Positions 53,941 to 63,870 are shown, counted from the first letter of the stretch. The stretch is 64,000 nt of DNA from Bacillus mycoides (GCF_018742245.1 NZ_CP036132.1:925001-989000); one strand, 5' to 3'. A program made the numbers and translations. Notes: generated by a model not told the origin, from the sequence alone.

Positions 53941-54802
53941 GGTTCTGGTGCAAAGATTGTATTTATTTGAAAGAGGTATATAGATGCCTAATGGAATCTA
54001 TTCTTATGCAGCCATTCCGAATAGTTGATGAATAAACTTCACTTCATTTTGGACAGACTTGTCCCGTAAAATAAGTTGGCCTTTTTTAATGATATGCATC
54101 GCTTCTATTCCTGAAAGAATAGATTTAGCTGTACGAAAAGATTTCAATCCTAGCATTGAACGAACTCTTTTTTTAATAAAACGATGATCTTGCTCTACAA
54201 TGTTATTAAGGTATTTTACCTGCCTTATTTGGATGCCTACAGGCATCTTTTTCTCTGTCTTCAACTCTTCAATCGCTATAGGATAGGCCGGATTTTTGTC
54301 CACTGTAATCACACGGGGCTTTGAAACATGAAAAGACTGCAAAGCTTTCTTGAAAAAACGCTTTGCAGCCCTATGATCTCTTGTTTTGCTTAAATGAAAA
54401 TCAATTGTATTTCCTTTCGAATCAACAGCACGATATAGGTACATCCATTGACCTTTGACTTTCACATACGTCTCATCGACTCGCCAAGAATCATTGGTTG
54501 ACTTAAGATGACGTCGTACTCGCTTATCTAATTCGGGACCATATTGATGAACCCATCGCATGATAGTTGTATGAGCAAGGGATAGCCCGCGTTCTTCCAT
54601 CATTTCGACTAAATCACGAAAACTGAGGTTATACCGTAGGTACCATCTCACGGTTAATAAAATAATATCCGGTTGATAATGTTTCCACTTGAATAGATTT
54701 TTCTTTTCCATACCAATCACATCCTTTTTTAGAGTACTAGTATCAGTATGTCCAAGTTTAGGAGGTTACTTACAAGCGTTTTGGAGTGTTTGCACCAGAA
54801 CC
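53941..54802 (-). mobile_element. IS6-family (IS240-like) insertion sequence, copy 2
   Basis: Also 862 bp, bounded by GGTTCTGGTGCAAAGAT and the inverted GGTTCTGGTGCAAACAC. Flanks (GTTTTTGG left, AAATTAAG right) show no target duplication and do not match those of copy 1, so the pair is not an obvious recent composite transposon. Confidence 0.88.
54004..54720 (-). CDS. IS6-family transposase, copy 2
   Basis: The 238-residue DDE transposase has WRVDETYVKVKG, VITVDKNPAYP and NIVEQDHRFIKKRV with the catalytic acids, and an intact helix-turn-helix (LAHTTIMRWVHQYGPELDK). It is closely related to copy 1 but clearly a different variant. Confidence 0.93.
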   Translation of the reverse strand: MIGMEKKNLFKWKHYQPDIILLTVRWYLRYNLSFRDLVEMMEERGLSLAHTTIMRWVHQYGPELDKRVRRHLKSTNDSWRVDETYVKVKGQWMYLYRAVDSKGNTIDFHLSKTRDHRAAKRFFKKALQSFHVSKPRVITVDKNPAYPIAIEELKTEKKMPVGIQIRQVKYLNNIVEQDHRFIKKRVRSMLGLKSFRTAKSILSGIEAMHIIKKGQLILRDKSVQNEVKFIHQLFGMAA

Positions 54803-55381
54803 AAATTAAGTGTGATAGAGTGATAGATTGAAAGAAAAAACTTTTTCAATAATTTTCTGATAATTTAAAAGGTAATTAGAATATAAATAGAAATTCAACT
54901 AGGATTCCTTAGGTGGTGATCATTTATTTATTGTCAAAAAATAAGTGAATCGAGCAAGTATGACTATTGCACTTAAAATAAATAACAGCCTTTTTGTAAA
55001 GTGAATCTACATAAACTGATTCAGAATCTTATAAGAATCCATATGGAAAGTATTCATTCAAATAACAAACAGCCCAAGTTCCAATGAGGAACTTGGGCTG
55101 TTTGTATGTTTTATTTTCTTAGTATTGTAAATAAGCATTTTACTCTATCGCCATCAAGATAAAAGAAAGAGTGATCCCACTTTATGGTTATGTAAAAAAC
55201 TTGAAAAAAGCATAAACCAGCAGAACCCTTGTATTTTGCTATCGTACGTATTTCACCCTGCACAAAAAAATATTTCTCAACATCTCATCCGTTGAAAAAT
55301 ATTGAATATTCTTATTATAACGAATATTATGTTGTTATCGACAAAAAAATGATAATTCGCAGACACTGGGGAGGAAATACA
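54803..55381. other. Gene-free stretch with a strong terminator
   Basis: No convincing gene is present. At 55066-55105 AACAGCCCAAGTTCC pairs perfectly with GGAACTTGGGCTGTT followed by Ts, a complete terminator with no gene before it. The bases after 55200 are the promoter side of the InhA gene. Confidence 0.6.
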
Positions 55382-57766
55382 TTGAAAAAGAATAAGAAGT
55401 TAAAACCTTTATCAGTTTTAGCAACAGCGGCAGTACTAAGTAGTAGTTTTGCTTTTGGAAGTCATGCAGCTTATGCTGAGACACCACCATCTCTACCAAT
55501 AGATGAGCATTTAATACCGGATGAGCGTTTGGCAGAAGCGCTAAAACAAAGGGGAGTAATTGATCAATCTGCATCACAAGCTGAGACGTCAAAGGCTGTT
55601 GAGAAATATGTTGAGAACAAGAAAGGGGAAAACCCTGGGAAAGAAATTATTAAAGAAGATAGTCTTACGCAAGAGGCTTCTGATTTTATGAAAAAAGTAA
55701 AAGATGCAAAAATGAAGGAAAATGAACAGGCTCAGCAGCCTACAGTAGGGCCAGCAGCTGGACAAGGTGCTGGATTGAATTCTAGTAAATTAAATGGAAA
55801 AGTACCTACTGCACCAGCGAAGCAAGAAGAGTACAACGGTGCTGTTCGAAAAGATAAAGTACTTGTTTTACTTGTAGAATTTAGCGATTTTAAGCATAAC
55901 AATATTGATCAAGAGCCAGGATACATGTATTCTAAGGACTTTAATCGTGAACATTATCAAAAAATGTTATTTGGTAATGAACCATTTACGTTATTTGATG
56001 GATCGAAGATTAACACATTTAAACAATATTATGAAGAACAATCTGGCGGGAGTTACACAGTTGATGGAACTGTAACGGAATGGCTTACTGTTCCAGGAAA
56101 AGCTTCAGATTATGGTGCGGATGCGGGCACTGGACATGATAACAAAGGTCCTTTAGGGCCACGTGATCTTGTGAAAGAAGCATTAAAAGCAGCGGTAGCA
56201 AAAGGAATTAACTTAGCTGATTATGACCAATTTGATCAATACGATCAAAATGGTGATGGAAATAAAAACGAGCCAGATGGCATTATTGATCATTTAATGG
56301 TTGTACATGCGGGCGTGGGTCAAGAAGCTGGCGGCGGTAAATTGAAAGATGATGCAATTTGGTCTCATCGTTCAAAACTTGGATCAAAACCATATGCGAT
56401 TGATGGCACAAAATCTTCTGTTTCAAATTGGGGCGGAAAGATGGCTGCATACGATTATACAATCGAGCCTGAGGACGGAGCAGTTGGTGTGTTTGCGCAT
56501 GAGTATGGTCATGATTTAGGATTACCAGATGAGTACGATACGAAGTACTCAGGACAAGGTGAACCTGTTGAGTCATGGTCTATTATGAGCGGCGGCAGCT
56601 GGGCTGGAAAAATTGCAGGAACAGAGCCAACAAGTTTTTCACCACAAAATAAAGAGTTTTTCCAAAAGAATATGAAGGGCAACTGGGCGAATATCGTTGA
56701 GGTAGATTATGATAAACTTCGCACAGGAGTCGGTGTTGCAACATATTTAGATCAAAGTGTTACAAAATCAAAACGACCAGGAATCGTTCGTGTTAACTTG
56801 CCAGACAAAGATATCAAAAATATCGAATCGGCATTTGGTAAGAAGTTTTATTACAGTACAAAAGGAAATGACATTCATACAACACTTGAGACACCAGTAT
56901 TTGATTTAACAAATGCAACGAATGCTAAGTTCGATTATAAGGCATTCTATGAACTTGAAGCGAAGTATGATTTCCTTGATGTATATGCGATTGCAGAAGA
57001 TGGAACGAAGACACGTATTGATAGAATGGGCGAAAAAGATGTAAAAGGCGGCGCGGATACAACTGATGGTAAGTGGGTTGATAAAACTTACGATTTAAGC
57101 CAATTCAAAGGGAAAAAAGTAAAACTGCAATTTGAGTATTTAACAGATATTGCAGTAGCTTATAAAGGATTTGCGTTAGATAATGCAGCATTAACTGTAG
57201 ATGGCAAAGTTGTTTTCTCTGATGATGCAGAAGGCCAGCCAGCAATGACGTTAAAAGGATTTACTGTATCTAACGGATTGGAACAGAAAAAAAATAACTA
57301 CTATGTAGAGTGGAGAAATTACGCTGGTTCTGACACGGCGTTACAACATGCGCGTGGCCCGGTGTTTAATACAGGAATGGTTGTATGGTATGCGGATCAA
57401 AGCTTTACAGATAACTGGGTAGGCGTTCATCCAGGTGAAGGATTCTTAGGAGTAGTAGATTCTCATCCAGAGGCAATTGTAGGGACATTAAACGGACAAC
57501 CGACTGTGAAGAGCAGTACGCGTTATCAAATTGCCGATGCGGCATTCTCATTTGATCAAGCGCCAGCATGGAAAGTGAATTCGCCGACTCGCGGTATCTT
57601 TGACTATAAAGGATTACCAGGAGTTGCAAAATTTGATGATTCTAAGCAGTACATCAACAGCGCTATTCCAGATGCAGGACGTAAGTTACCGAAACTAGGA
57701 TTGAAGTTTGAAGTAGTAGGTCAAGCTGAAGACAAGTCTGCAGGTGCAGTTTGGATTCATCGATAG
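55382..57766 (+). CDS. inhA: Immune inhibitor A metalloprotease
   Basis: The start is the TTG at 55382 behind GGGGAGGAAA, giving 794 residues, the usual InhA length; an upstream extension to 55229 has no ribosome site. A signal peptide (ending AAYA) and propeptide precede the M6 catalytic domain with the zinc motif HEYGHD at 373-378 in [18 protein letters not shown], then a MAM/lectin-like C-terminal region. InhA is exported and cleaves host antibacterial proteins and spore or cell-surface proteins. The B. cereus group has several paralogues (inhA1-3); which this is cannot be settled here. Confidence 0.93.
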   Translation: MKKNKKLKPLSVLATAAVLSSSFAFGSHAAYAETPPSLPIDEHLIPDERLAEALKQRGVIDQSASQAETSKAVEKYVENKKGENPGKEIIKEDSLTQEASDFMKKVKDAKMKENEQAQQPTVGPAAGQGAGLNSSKLNGKVPTAPAKQEEYNGAVRKDKVLVLLVEFSDFKHNNIDQEPGYMYSKDFNREHYQKMLFGNEPFTLFDGSKINTFKQYYEEQSGGSYTVDGTVTEWLTVPGKASDYGADAGTGHDNKGPLGPRDLVKEALKAAVAKGINLADYDQFDQYDQNGDGNKNEPDGIIDHLMVVHAGVGQEAGGGKLKDDAIWSHRSKLGSKPYAIDGTKSSVSNWGGKMAAYDYTIEPEDGAVGVFAHEYGHDLGLPDEYDTKYSGQGEPVESWSIMSGGSWAGKIAGTEPTSFSPQNKEFFQKNMKGNWANIVEVDYDKLRTGVGVATYLDQSVTKSKRPGIVRVNLPDKDIKNIESAFGKKFYYSTKGNDIHTTLETPVFDLTNATNAKFDYKAFYELEAKYDFLDVYAIAEDGTKTRIDRMGEKDVKGGADTTDGKWVDKTYDLSQFKGKKVKLQFEYLTDIAVAYKGFALDNAALTVDGKVVFSDDAEGQPAMTLKGFTVSNGLEQKKNNYYVEWRNYAGSDTALQHARGPVFNTGMVVWYADQSFTDNWVGVHPGEGFLGVVDSHPEAIVGTLNGQPTVKSSTRYQIADAAFSFDQAPAWKVNSPTRGIFDYKGLPGVAKFDDSKQYINSAIPDAGRKLPKLGLKFEVVGQAEDKSAGAVWIHR

Positions 57767-57781
57767 AATAAGGTGAAATTA

Positions 57782-57834
57782 AGAGGGAGCTGCCTCATAA
57801 GTCGGTGAAACTGACCTATGGGCAGCTCTCTTCT
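57782..57834. terminator. Terminator of the inhA gene
   Basis: AGAGGGAGCTGCC pairs with GGGCAGCTCTCTT, with an inner imperfect stem (TCGG/CTGA). Confidence 0.8.
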
Positions 57835-57942
57835 TATTGTGGAAACAGGGCAGTTTAGGAACCAGTTCATTGGAAAGCAATTCGTTGAAAGTGAAAGAGA
57901 CTATAGTAAAAAATATATAGACTATCAAATATGGAAATGGAA

Positions 57943-58473
57943 TTAAAACTCTATACTTTCGGAATTTTTCACACAAGCAAACCATTGACCTATTATCTCG
58001 TTATGATGCTTAATAATTTGAGACGCCGATAATACTGTAGAATTATATGTACTATGTCCATTTTTTACAAGAGTAACGTCATATCCTAAGCTGTATGCAC
58101 GCCGGCATGTTGCATCTATGCAAATTTCAGATTGAATTCCTGCTATAACAACTCGGTTTATATTTCTCATTTCCAGCTCTTGTTGAAGACTCGTTTTATG
58201 AAAAGAATCCGGATGATTCTTTTCAAGAACGACATCTCCTGTTGCTGGAGCAATTGATTTATGAATTTCCCATCCAGGTGTCCCTTGTCTAAGCGAGGAA
58301 CCAGACTTCCCGTTAAACTTCATATAAAAAATAGGGGCTGAAGCAGAACGTGCTTTAGAAATCAATAATTGAATAACTCTTAATAATTCCGTTCTATTAT
58401 ATAGGACTTTTCTCTCCTCAAATGAACCTACCTGTACATCAATAATAAGGAATGCTGTACAGCTTTTCATCAT
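57943..58473 (-). CDS. Isochorismatase-family cysteine hydrolase
   Basis: The 176-residue protein has the family's catalytic triad: D12 in FLIIDVQ, K85 in LEKNHPDSF and C118 in SEICIDATCRRA, with the cis-peptide motif before the Cys. Members hydrolyse amides or isochorismate; sequence alone cannot tell the substrate. AGGAGGG precedes the start. No siderophore genes are nearby, which makes a nicotinamidase-like or detoxifying role as likely as any. Confidence 0.85.
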   Translation of the reverse strand: MMKSCTAFLIIDVQVGSFEERKVLYNRTELLRVIQLLISKARSASAPIFYMKFNGKSGSSLRQGTPGWEIHKSIAPATGDVVLEKNHPDSFHKTSLQQELEMRNINRVVIAGIQSEICIDATCRRAYSLGYDVTLVKNGHSTYNSTVLSASQIIKHHNEIIGQWFACVKNSESIEF

Positions 58474-58611
58474 AAATACCCTCCTAATACTTGGTTCAAA
58501 AATACAAAAGTGAAATATATGTAAACTACAATGCTATGCATATTTAATGTATCCAAAAGTTCCAAAGAATATTGCATGGAGGTATGAAGTGGATTCCAAT
58601 AATTACAATTT

Positions 58612-58704
58612 GTAAAAACTGTTTTAAATAAAGGATATGAAATTGGCGATCATACAATGAATCATGTTAAAAGGTATGTTCTCAGGATTATATTGCGATT
58701 TTAA
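58612..58704 (+). pseudogene. Polysaccharide deacetylase fragment
   Basis: VKTVLNKGYEIGDHTMNHVK carries the G-D-H-T-x-N-H metal motif of family 4 carbohydrate esterases, then the frame ends. No start or remainder is present. The rest of 58474-58994 is AT-rich with no gene except the promoter of the next one. Confidence 0.6.
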
Positions 58705-58994
58705 TGGAGATAGTATTGTTTTTTAGGCTACATTTTGGCGAAATAAAAGCTCAAAAAGCGATATGTATATTAACAATGTTACATTCGTGTTTTTCTTTTT
58801 CTTTTTATTTATATATTCGTAAGTAAAATAGCATAATATTAGTACGAACCACTATAGTAATATGAATTTTTGCATATTTTGAAATTCAGTATATCCTCCG
58901 AAAACTTTTAATTGTATAATGTGTTTTGTTATATTTTTTTAGATTTTCCGACAAAAAATAACAAAAAATAGAAGACGTATTGGGAGAAGGCATT

Positions 58995-60728
58995 ATGTAC
59001 ACAAAACTATTAAAATCAATTACATCATTATCACTAATAGGTGGCGCTTTATTATATACAAATGGCAGTGATGTGAAAGCTGCTGAAGCGGGCGTTTTTT
59101 CTGATGTGCCTACATCGCATTGGTCGTATCCGGCGATTAAAGATTTAGCGAGCAAAAATATTATTTCAGGTTATGGAAATGGGATATTTGGCTTTGGGGA
59201 TGTTGCGACGAGGGAGCAAGTTGCAGCTTTAATTTATCGAGTGCTAGTGCCGAATAAGCAAGGCGGTTCGTTTAGTAATGATGGAACTCGTTATGTATTA
59301 AAAGATGGCTCTACGTTTAAAAATCCTTACGGTGATATTAATCGAGATTCTACAATGTTTCCAGAAGAGGTATTAACTTTAACGAATTTAGGGGTTTTTA
59401 AAGGTGATGAAAATGGCCGATTTAGACCTAAAGCTTCTGTGAGTCGTGCGGAAATGGCACAAATTCTTACAAATGCTTTTCATCTTGCTGCTAAACAAAA
59501 ACATACATTTAATGATGTTCCAAGTCCATTTTGGGCAGAAAATGCGATTAGTGCGGTGCAATCAAACGGAATCGCAGATGGTACAGGCAACGGGGAATTT
59601 GAACCATATGGCACAGTAACACGTGAACAGTATGCACAGTTTTTATATAAAACTTTGAAATATAAAAATACTGATGTAAAGGATACAGGAGATGCGGCAT
59701 TATTAACAGCGTTTAAAGACGAAGTACAAAAGCGTATTAATACATACGAAACGAATATTACACTTCCATATAAAACGAAAAATAGTAATAAAGAAGAAGT
59801 TATGAATACACTTTTTAACGCATATAAAGAAGTCGCAAATAAAAATGAGTATACAAATTATAATAGATCGAATGTTTCATACTCACTATCTGGATCGCCC
59901 GGGAATTATACGTTTACGCTACATATTACATATCGCGAAACGAAAGAACAAACCGAGTATGTGATGAAAGAAGCGAAAGCGATCGTTTCTTCTATTATTC
60001 AAGTCGGTATGGATGATCATGAAAAAGTGAAGGCGGTTCATGATTACGTAGTAAAACATGTTTCTTACGATACGTCTTATAAAGCGTATACAGCATATGA
60101 GGCACTCGTGAATCGTTCTGCCGTTTGCCAAGGTTACACACTATTAACCTATCAATTATTAAAAGAAGCTGGAATTGAGAATCACTTTGTAGTAGGAACT
60201 GGAGACGGTCAGCCTCATGCTTGGAATTTAGTTAAAATCGATAACAAATGGTACCATCTTGATACAACATTCGATGATCCTGTGCCAGATGAACAAGGGC
60301 GAGTAACATATTCTTATTTCAACTTATCAGATGAACAAATTGCAAGAAATCACGAGTGGAACCGCGGGGACTATCCGCAGGCTACAACAAATTATTATGA
60401 TACACTTACAAATAAAATTGCAGGGGGTAGCTCGAAATCAGCTGCATACGGACAAATATTAAAAGATACAAAGTTAAATTATTTAGGAAATGAATACGTT
60501 GCGAATAACTATAACGAATTAAAAAGTAAAATGCAGCAGCGCTATAGTGCAAAGCCTGAAAAGATTGAAATTCTGTATAAGCAATCAATGGACGGCGCAC
60601 TGCAAGATGTGAAGAAGGCAATTGGAGAAATTCGTTTCCCGCAAGGCGCGAACCGTGTTTCTTATAAAGCGGAGCCGTATAATGCAAAAGAAGGGTATTC
60701 TTTGGTGACGATTACGTTTATGTATTGA
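58995..60728 (+). CDS. S-layer-anchored transglutaminase-like protein
   Basis: The ATG at 58995 follows GGGAGAAGG; a TTG at 58980 is in frame but overlaps that site. The 577-residue precursor has a signal peptide, three SLH repeats (about residues 30-205, each with F-x-D-V or GDI and a GYGNG/GDENG/GTGNG turn) that bind pyruvylated wall polymer, a linker, and a transglutaminase-core domain with triad C378 (AVCQGY), H408 (QPHAWN) and D423 (YHLDTTFDD). It may crosslink or cleave surface proteins. It is monocistronic with a terminator at 60735-60764. Confidence 0.9.
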   Translation: MYTKLLKSITSLSLIGGALLYTNGSDVKAAEAGVFSDVPTSHWSYPAIKDLASKNIISGYGNGIFGFGDVATREQVAALIYRVLVPNKQGGSFSNDGTRYVLKDGSTFKNPYGDINRDSTMFPEEVLTLTNLGVFKGDENGRFRPKASVSRAEMAQILTNAFHLAAKQKHTFNDVPSPFWAENAISAVQSNGIADGTGNGEFEPYGTVTREQYAQFLYKTLKYKNTDVKDTGDAALLTAFKDEVQKRINTYETNITLPYKTKNSNKEEVMNTLFNAYKEVANKNEYTNYNRSNVSYSLSGSPGNYTFTLHITYRETKEQTEYVMKEAKAIVSSIIQVGMDDHEKVKAVHDYVVKHVSYDTSYKAYTAYEALVNRSAVCQGYTLLTYQLLKEAGIENHFVVGTGDGQPHAWNLVKIDNKWYHLDTTFDDPVPDEQGRVTYSYFNLSDEQIARNHEWNRGDYPQATTNYYDTLTNKIAGGSSKSAAYGQILKDTKLNYLGNEYVANNYNELKSKMQQRYSAKPEKIEILYKQSMDGALQDVKKAIGEIRFPQGANRVSYKAEPYNAKEGYSLVTITFMY

Positions 60729-60734
60729 GAATGA

Positions 60735-60764
60735 GAAAAAGCATCTGTTTCAGATGCTTTTTTA
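60735..60764 (+). terminator. Terminator of the SLH-transglutaminase gene
   Basis: AAAAAGCATCTG pairs with CAGATGCTTTTTT around TTT. Confidence 0.85.
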
Positions 60765-60851
60765 TTATTTTGATTCGACATAATGTGATAACGGAACATA
60801 ACTGCATCTGTTATGATAACTTTTGAAATTTTATATTTTGGAGGATTAGTA

Positions 60852-61012
60852 ATGGACAAAAAGAAGATTTTTGCTGCGTTAATAGGAATCGTGGTTTACT
60901 TGCTTTTGTTATCCATCCAGGAGTCCCAGACAAACGTGTCCCTCTAAAAAATAAACTGGCAGTAATCTTTCCATTGATTGTTATAGCCGGTTTAATTTCC
61001 TTGTATATATAA
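60852..61012 (+). pseudogene. Frameshifted small membrane protein
   Basis: GGAGGATT precedes an ATG opening DKKKIFAALIGIVVYLL; a one-base shift near CTTTTGTTA then gives FVIHPGVPDKRVPLKNKLAV and a second helix to TAA at 61012. The full span of 161 bases is not a multiple of three. The intact form would be a two-helix protein of about 53 residues. Confidence 0.6.
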
Positions 61013-61180
61013 TTAAAACAAGTACTTATCAAGTAACATTAAGATAGGTAGAGAAGTATATATATCTACTTTTCTACCTATGTGTAGTTTAGTAAAAAAC
61101 CTCACCAGTACTTCCACTGCGGCTTCTCCTTCACGATAATCACTTACTAATTCCTTTGGCTTAATATGTAAGATATACAG
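61013..61180 (-). pseudogene. Possible decayed minus-strand gene
   Basis: The frame contains HIKPKELVSDYREGEAAVEV then LVRFFTKLHIGRKVD and ends LDKYLF. It lacks a start with a ribosome site. A hairpin (AGGTAGAGAAGTA/TACTTTTCTACCT) overlaps it at 61043-61081, so it may not be coding at all. Confidence 0.25.
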
Positions 61181-61236
61181 TATAAATTTTATTGATATGT
61201 TACGCCGGTCAAAAAAATCTGCTTTATAGAGCGTGC

Positions 61237-61330
61237 CCCATGCCCATCAACTTAAAAGTTTAGAATTACCCCAAAACGAAGAAATGAATTTTTTTATTAC
61301 AAGTTAGGATACAATCTCGTTCTGGGGTAG
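61237..61330. repeat. IS231-like terminal remnant with hairpin
   Basis: CATGCCCATCAACTTAAAAG matches the recalled IS231 end (CATGCCCATCAACTTAAGRA) in 18 of 20 bases. It is followed by TACCCCAAAACGA, a loop containing TTATTACAAGTTAG, and TCGTTCTGGGGTA, as at 5304-5392. No transposase gene is present. Confidence 0.6.
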
Positions 61331-61356
61331 TTGTATTTTCTTAGCTTGATAGTGAT

Positions 61357-61429
61357 GGGAGTCCAATACATATTATTAAAATTAAGATGGTTCAAGTCGG
61401 AGGAAGGCACCTTAGGGTGTCTTTTCTTT
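61357..61429. repeat. 70-bp inverted repeat partner of 36419-36487
   Basis: Reverse-complemented, this stretch matches 36419-36487 apart from one substitution and a four-base indel. It includes the hairpin GGCACCTTAGGGTGTC. Confidence 0.85.
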
Positions 61430-61535
61430 TTTCTAAATGAGAGTTTTGGCTTAAAGAAGATAAATTTTCAATGGATTATTGCCATGAATATATTGATAAA
61501 GTTCATCAATATATTTGTAGAAAGGAGGAATTCAA

Positions 61536-62444
61536 ATGAAGAGAGATGATAATAAGATTGGTCACTTTACATCTGAAAAAGGAAAGGAAGACTTTCAAAT
61601 TGCCTACGATGAATCAATGGCACTTCTTCCAAAACCTAACGATACGAAAGATATAAAAACTAAATACGGCACAATTCGTGCTTATTACTTTACTAAAGAG
61701 GAAAACAAACATAAGGAACCAATACTCTTACTCCCTGGACGTGGTGCATCTACTCCAATGTGGGTACCCAATTTAGAAGGGCTAAGGGAGAAAAGACCTG
61801 TTTACACGATAGATTTACTCGGTGAACCTGGAATGAGTGTGCAAACTAAGGTGATTGAAAACCAAAAACAACAAGCAGAATGGTTAAATGAAGTAATTGA
61901 AGGATTAGGTTTAGAAAAAGTGCATATCGTGGGTGTCTCAATTGGTGGTTGGACAACAATGAATTTGGCCAGATATAATCCAGAGCATATTGCTACGGCT
62001 AGTTTATTGGACCCAGTCTTTGTATTTGCGCAAATGTCCATAAAGATGATTCTTGCATCTATTCCAGCTTCGGTCCCTATTGTACCTAAGTTTATAAGAC
62101 AAAAGATGTTAAGCTATGTATCCGGAGGAGCAGAAACAAATGACGATGAGCCTATCGCTAAGTTAATCGAGTCGGGTATGCGTAACTATAAACTTAAAAC
62201 GCCAGCACCTGATCTATTTAGTAAAGAAGACTTAAAAAATATCAATATTCCAATACTTGCATTAATGGCTGAAAAAAGTACAATGCACAATTCAGTAAAA
62301 GCAGTTGAAACTGGGAAAAAATACGTTAAAGATATCGATATAGTTAACTGGAAAAATGCATCTCACGCAATCAATGGTGAGTTCTCTAACGAAGTTAATG
62401 CCAGGATTCTTGATTTTGTAGAAAAACATTCTAATGACAACTAA
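61536..62444 (+). CDS. Alpha/beta hydrolase
   Basis: The 302-residue protein has the alpha/beta-hydrolase pattern: oxyanion segment LLLPGRGASTPMW, nucleophile elbow GVSIGG, an acid in the IPILALMAEKST strand region and the catalytic His in NASHAINGEF. No signal peptide. It is likely a carboxylesterase-like enzyme with unknown substrate. AAAGGAGGA precedes the ATG. Confidence 0.87.
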   Translation: MKRDDNKIGHFTSEKGKEDFQIAYDESMALLPKPNDTKDIKTKYGTIRAYYFTKEENKHKEPILLLPGRGASTPMWVPNLEGLREKRPVYTIDLLGEPGMSVQTKVIENQKQQAEWLNEVIEGLGLEKVHIVGVSIGGWTTMNLARYNPEHIATASLLDPVFVFAQMSIKMILASIPASVPIVPKFIRQKMLSYVSGGAETNDDEPIAKLIESGMRNYKLKTPAPDLFSKEDLKNINIPILALMAEKSTMHNSVKAVETGKKYVKDIDIVNWKNASHAINGEFSNEVNARILDFVEKHSNDN

Positions 62445-62626
62445 GTTGAAAGTGGAAAATATGTTGTAATAACAACTTTATCTCTATATAGCTATTTAGG
62501 GGGATTTAGCTCATTTTTTTATTTTGGGATATTTTAAAATCTTAGCTTGCTGGAGATAGGGTATCGCCAGCATTTCGGAAAAAATACGCTAAGGGCATGC
62601 AGGACTTTATACAGTTTTCCGGCTAA

Positions 62627-62884
62627 TCCAGTACCAAACTAAACTCATGGTCCGGAACACCAACAGGTGATTGGAGTTGGGCTAAGATTAATATGAACGA
62701 TTACTACTATGCAGATATGCAAAACTACGATACCAACCCTGAACGTGTTGTTTCTCATGAAATAGGGCATGCTTTTGGTCTTGCTCATAACGATATTAGT
62801 ACAAGTGTAATGCGTGATAAATGGCCGCAAGTACTTGCGCCAAGTAAAGCTGATTTAGATGAAATTACAAGGATGTACCCATAA
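62627..62884 (+). pseudogene. Matrixin-type metalloprotease remnant
   Basis: After a TAA at 62624-62626 the frame encodes LNSWSGTPTGDWSWAKINM, then SHEIGHAFGLAHND with the full HExxHxxGxxH zinc motif, SVMRDKWP (a possible Met-turn) and ends DEITRMYP. The N-terminal half with the signal peptide is missing or broken upstream (IQFSG before the stop), so it is probably dead although the active site is intact. Confidence 0.7.
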
Positions 62885-62906
62885 TAATTAATAGGAGGAC
62901 CTTAAA

Positions 62907-63596
62907 ATGAAAAAATATATTCCATTTTCTATAATAACAACAGTTGTATTATTGGCTTCTGGATGTTCTCAGTTTAATAGTAAAACCGATGCAACGGTAA
63001 ATAAAACTCAGATAAAAACTGCTGAGGTAGCAAATAACTCCCAGTCAAATGATTTTCCTATAATTAATATGGGTGGAAAAATGGTGAAATACTATGACGA
63101 CACATCCACTTTGGTAAATGACAGCTCCTCTGCAATTGAAGGGAATATAGTTAAAAATAAATATATTATATATAACGAAGTATATTTTACCATTTCAACA
63201 GTTGTTGTCACAGATGTATTAGAAAGTAATGATAAGCTTAAAGTAGGCGATAAAATAACGGTTCTTCAAACTGGTGGAGTTTTCGAATATAAGTCCGATC
63301 CAAAAAATAAAAAGACATTTGATACGGAGCAATCAATGAAAGATGGCCAACAATTTGAAGTAGTTTTTGAGAATGCTCCTGTTATAAAAGAAAATAAAAA
63401 AGTAATTCTTTTTTTGGAAAAATATAAAGGCCCAATTAGTTGTCAATATGTAACTAGTGGTGATTTCCAAGGGAGATTTCCAGTGGATGAAAATACAGAT
63501 ACTGTGAGTCCGCAAAATAAAGATTTTAAAGAAAAATTCATAAAAACAAATGACTTAAAGGAAAAAATTAAAAAGTTAAAAAAGGAAAAACAATAA
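62907..63596 (+). CDS. Lipoprotein of unknown function
   Basis: The 229-residue precursor has a lipobox (LLASGC, Cys20). A Thr/Ser/Asn-rich linker leads to a beta-rich domain (TISTVVVTDVLESNDKLKVG, DKITVLQTGGVFEYKS, KKVILFLEKYKGP) and a Lys-rich tail. It resembles small secreted beta-barrel domains beside secreted proteases; AGGAGG precedes the ATG, 22 bases after the matrixin remnant, so they were probably one operon. Confidence 0.75.
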   Translation: MKKYIPFSIITTVVLLASGCSQFNSKTDATVNKTQIKTAEVANNSQSNDFPIINMGGKMVKYYDDTSTLVNDSSSAIEGNIVKNKYIIYNEVYFTISTVVVTDVLESNDKLKVGDKITVLQTGGVFEYKSDPKNKKTFDTEQSMKDGQQFEVVFENAPVIKENKKVILFLEKYKGPISCQYVTSGDFQGRFPVDENTDTVSPQNKDFKEKFIKTNDLKEKIKKLKKEKQ

Positions 63597-63625
63597 AACG
63601 AAAATAATTAAGCTACTAAATAATA

Positions 63626-63676
63626 GAAACGAAACCAATTGTGCTATTTAAAATGGTACAGTTGGTTTCGTTTTGG
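63626..63676. terminator. Terminator of the lipoprotein gene
   Basis: AAACGAAACCAATTGT pairs with ACAGTTGGTTTCGTTT across an 18-base loop. Confidence 0.8.
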
Positions 63677-63768
63677 TATTAACGCTTGCGAAGGTAAAGT
63701 TTTTTGCGATTTTGGGCATTTTTTCATGAAGAAAAGACACTCACATGAGTGTCTTTTCCGATAGTTCT

Positions 63769-63870
63769 TTAGCAGAAGCAAGAAGCTCCAACTATGATTA
63801 ATAAAATAAATAATACAACTAATAAAGCAAAGCCGCCGCCACAACTACTACAACTACCACCAAAGCCCAT
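63769..63870 (-). CDS. YjcZ-family small sporulation membrane protein, copy 4
   Basis: A 33-residue protein with the same predicted sequence as the copy at 36207, despite silent base differences. GGAGGAA precedes the start and a hairpin (AAAAGACACTC/GAGTGTCTTTT, 63733-63757) follows. The upstream bases to 64000 match those of copies 2 and 3 (GAGCAGGTCCTTTTGAAAAT). Confidence 0.85.
   Translation of the reverse strand: MGFGGSCSSCGGGFALLVVLFILLIIVGASCFC

Noticed and set aside
46812..54802. A simple composite transposon made by the two IS6 elements
   Set aside because: The transposases differ clearly, no target duplication surrounds either element or the whole segment, and extra IS ends lie inside. 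It may move, but not as a recent simple composite.
55229..55381. N-terminal extension of InhA
   Set aside because: The added residues show no signal peptide and no ribosome site precedes 55229, whereas GGGGAGGAAA before the TTG at 55382 gives a normal signal peptide and family length.
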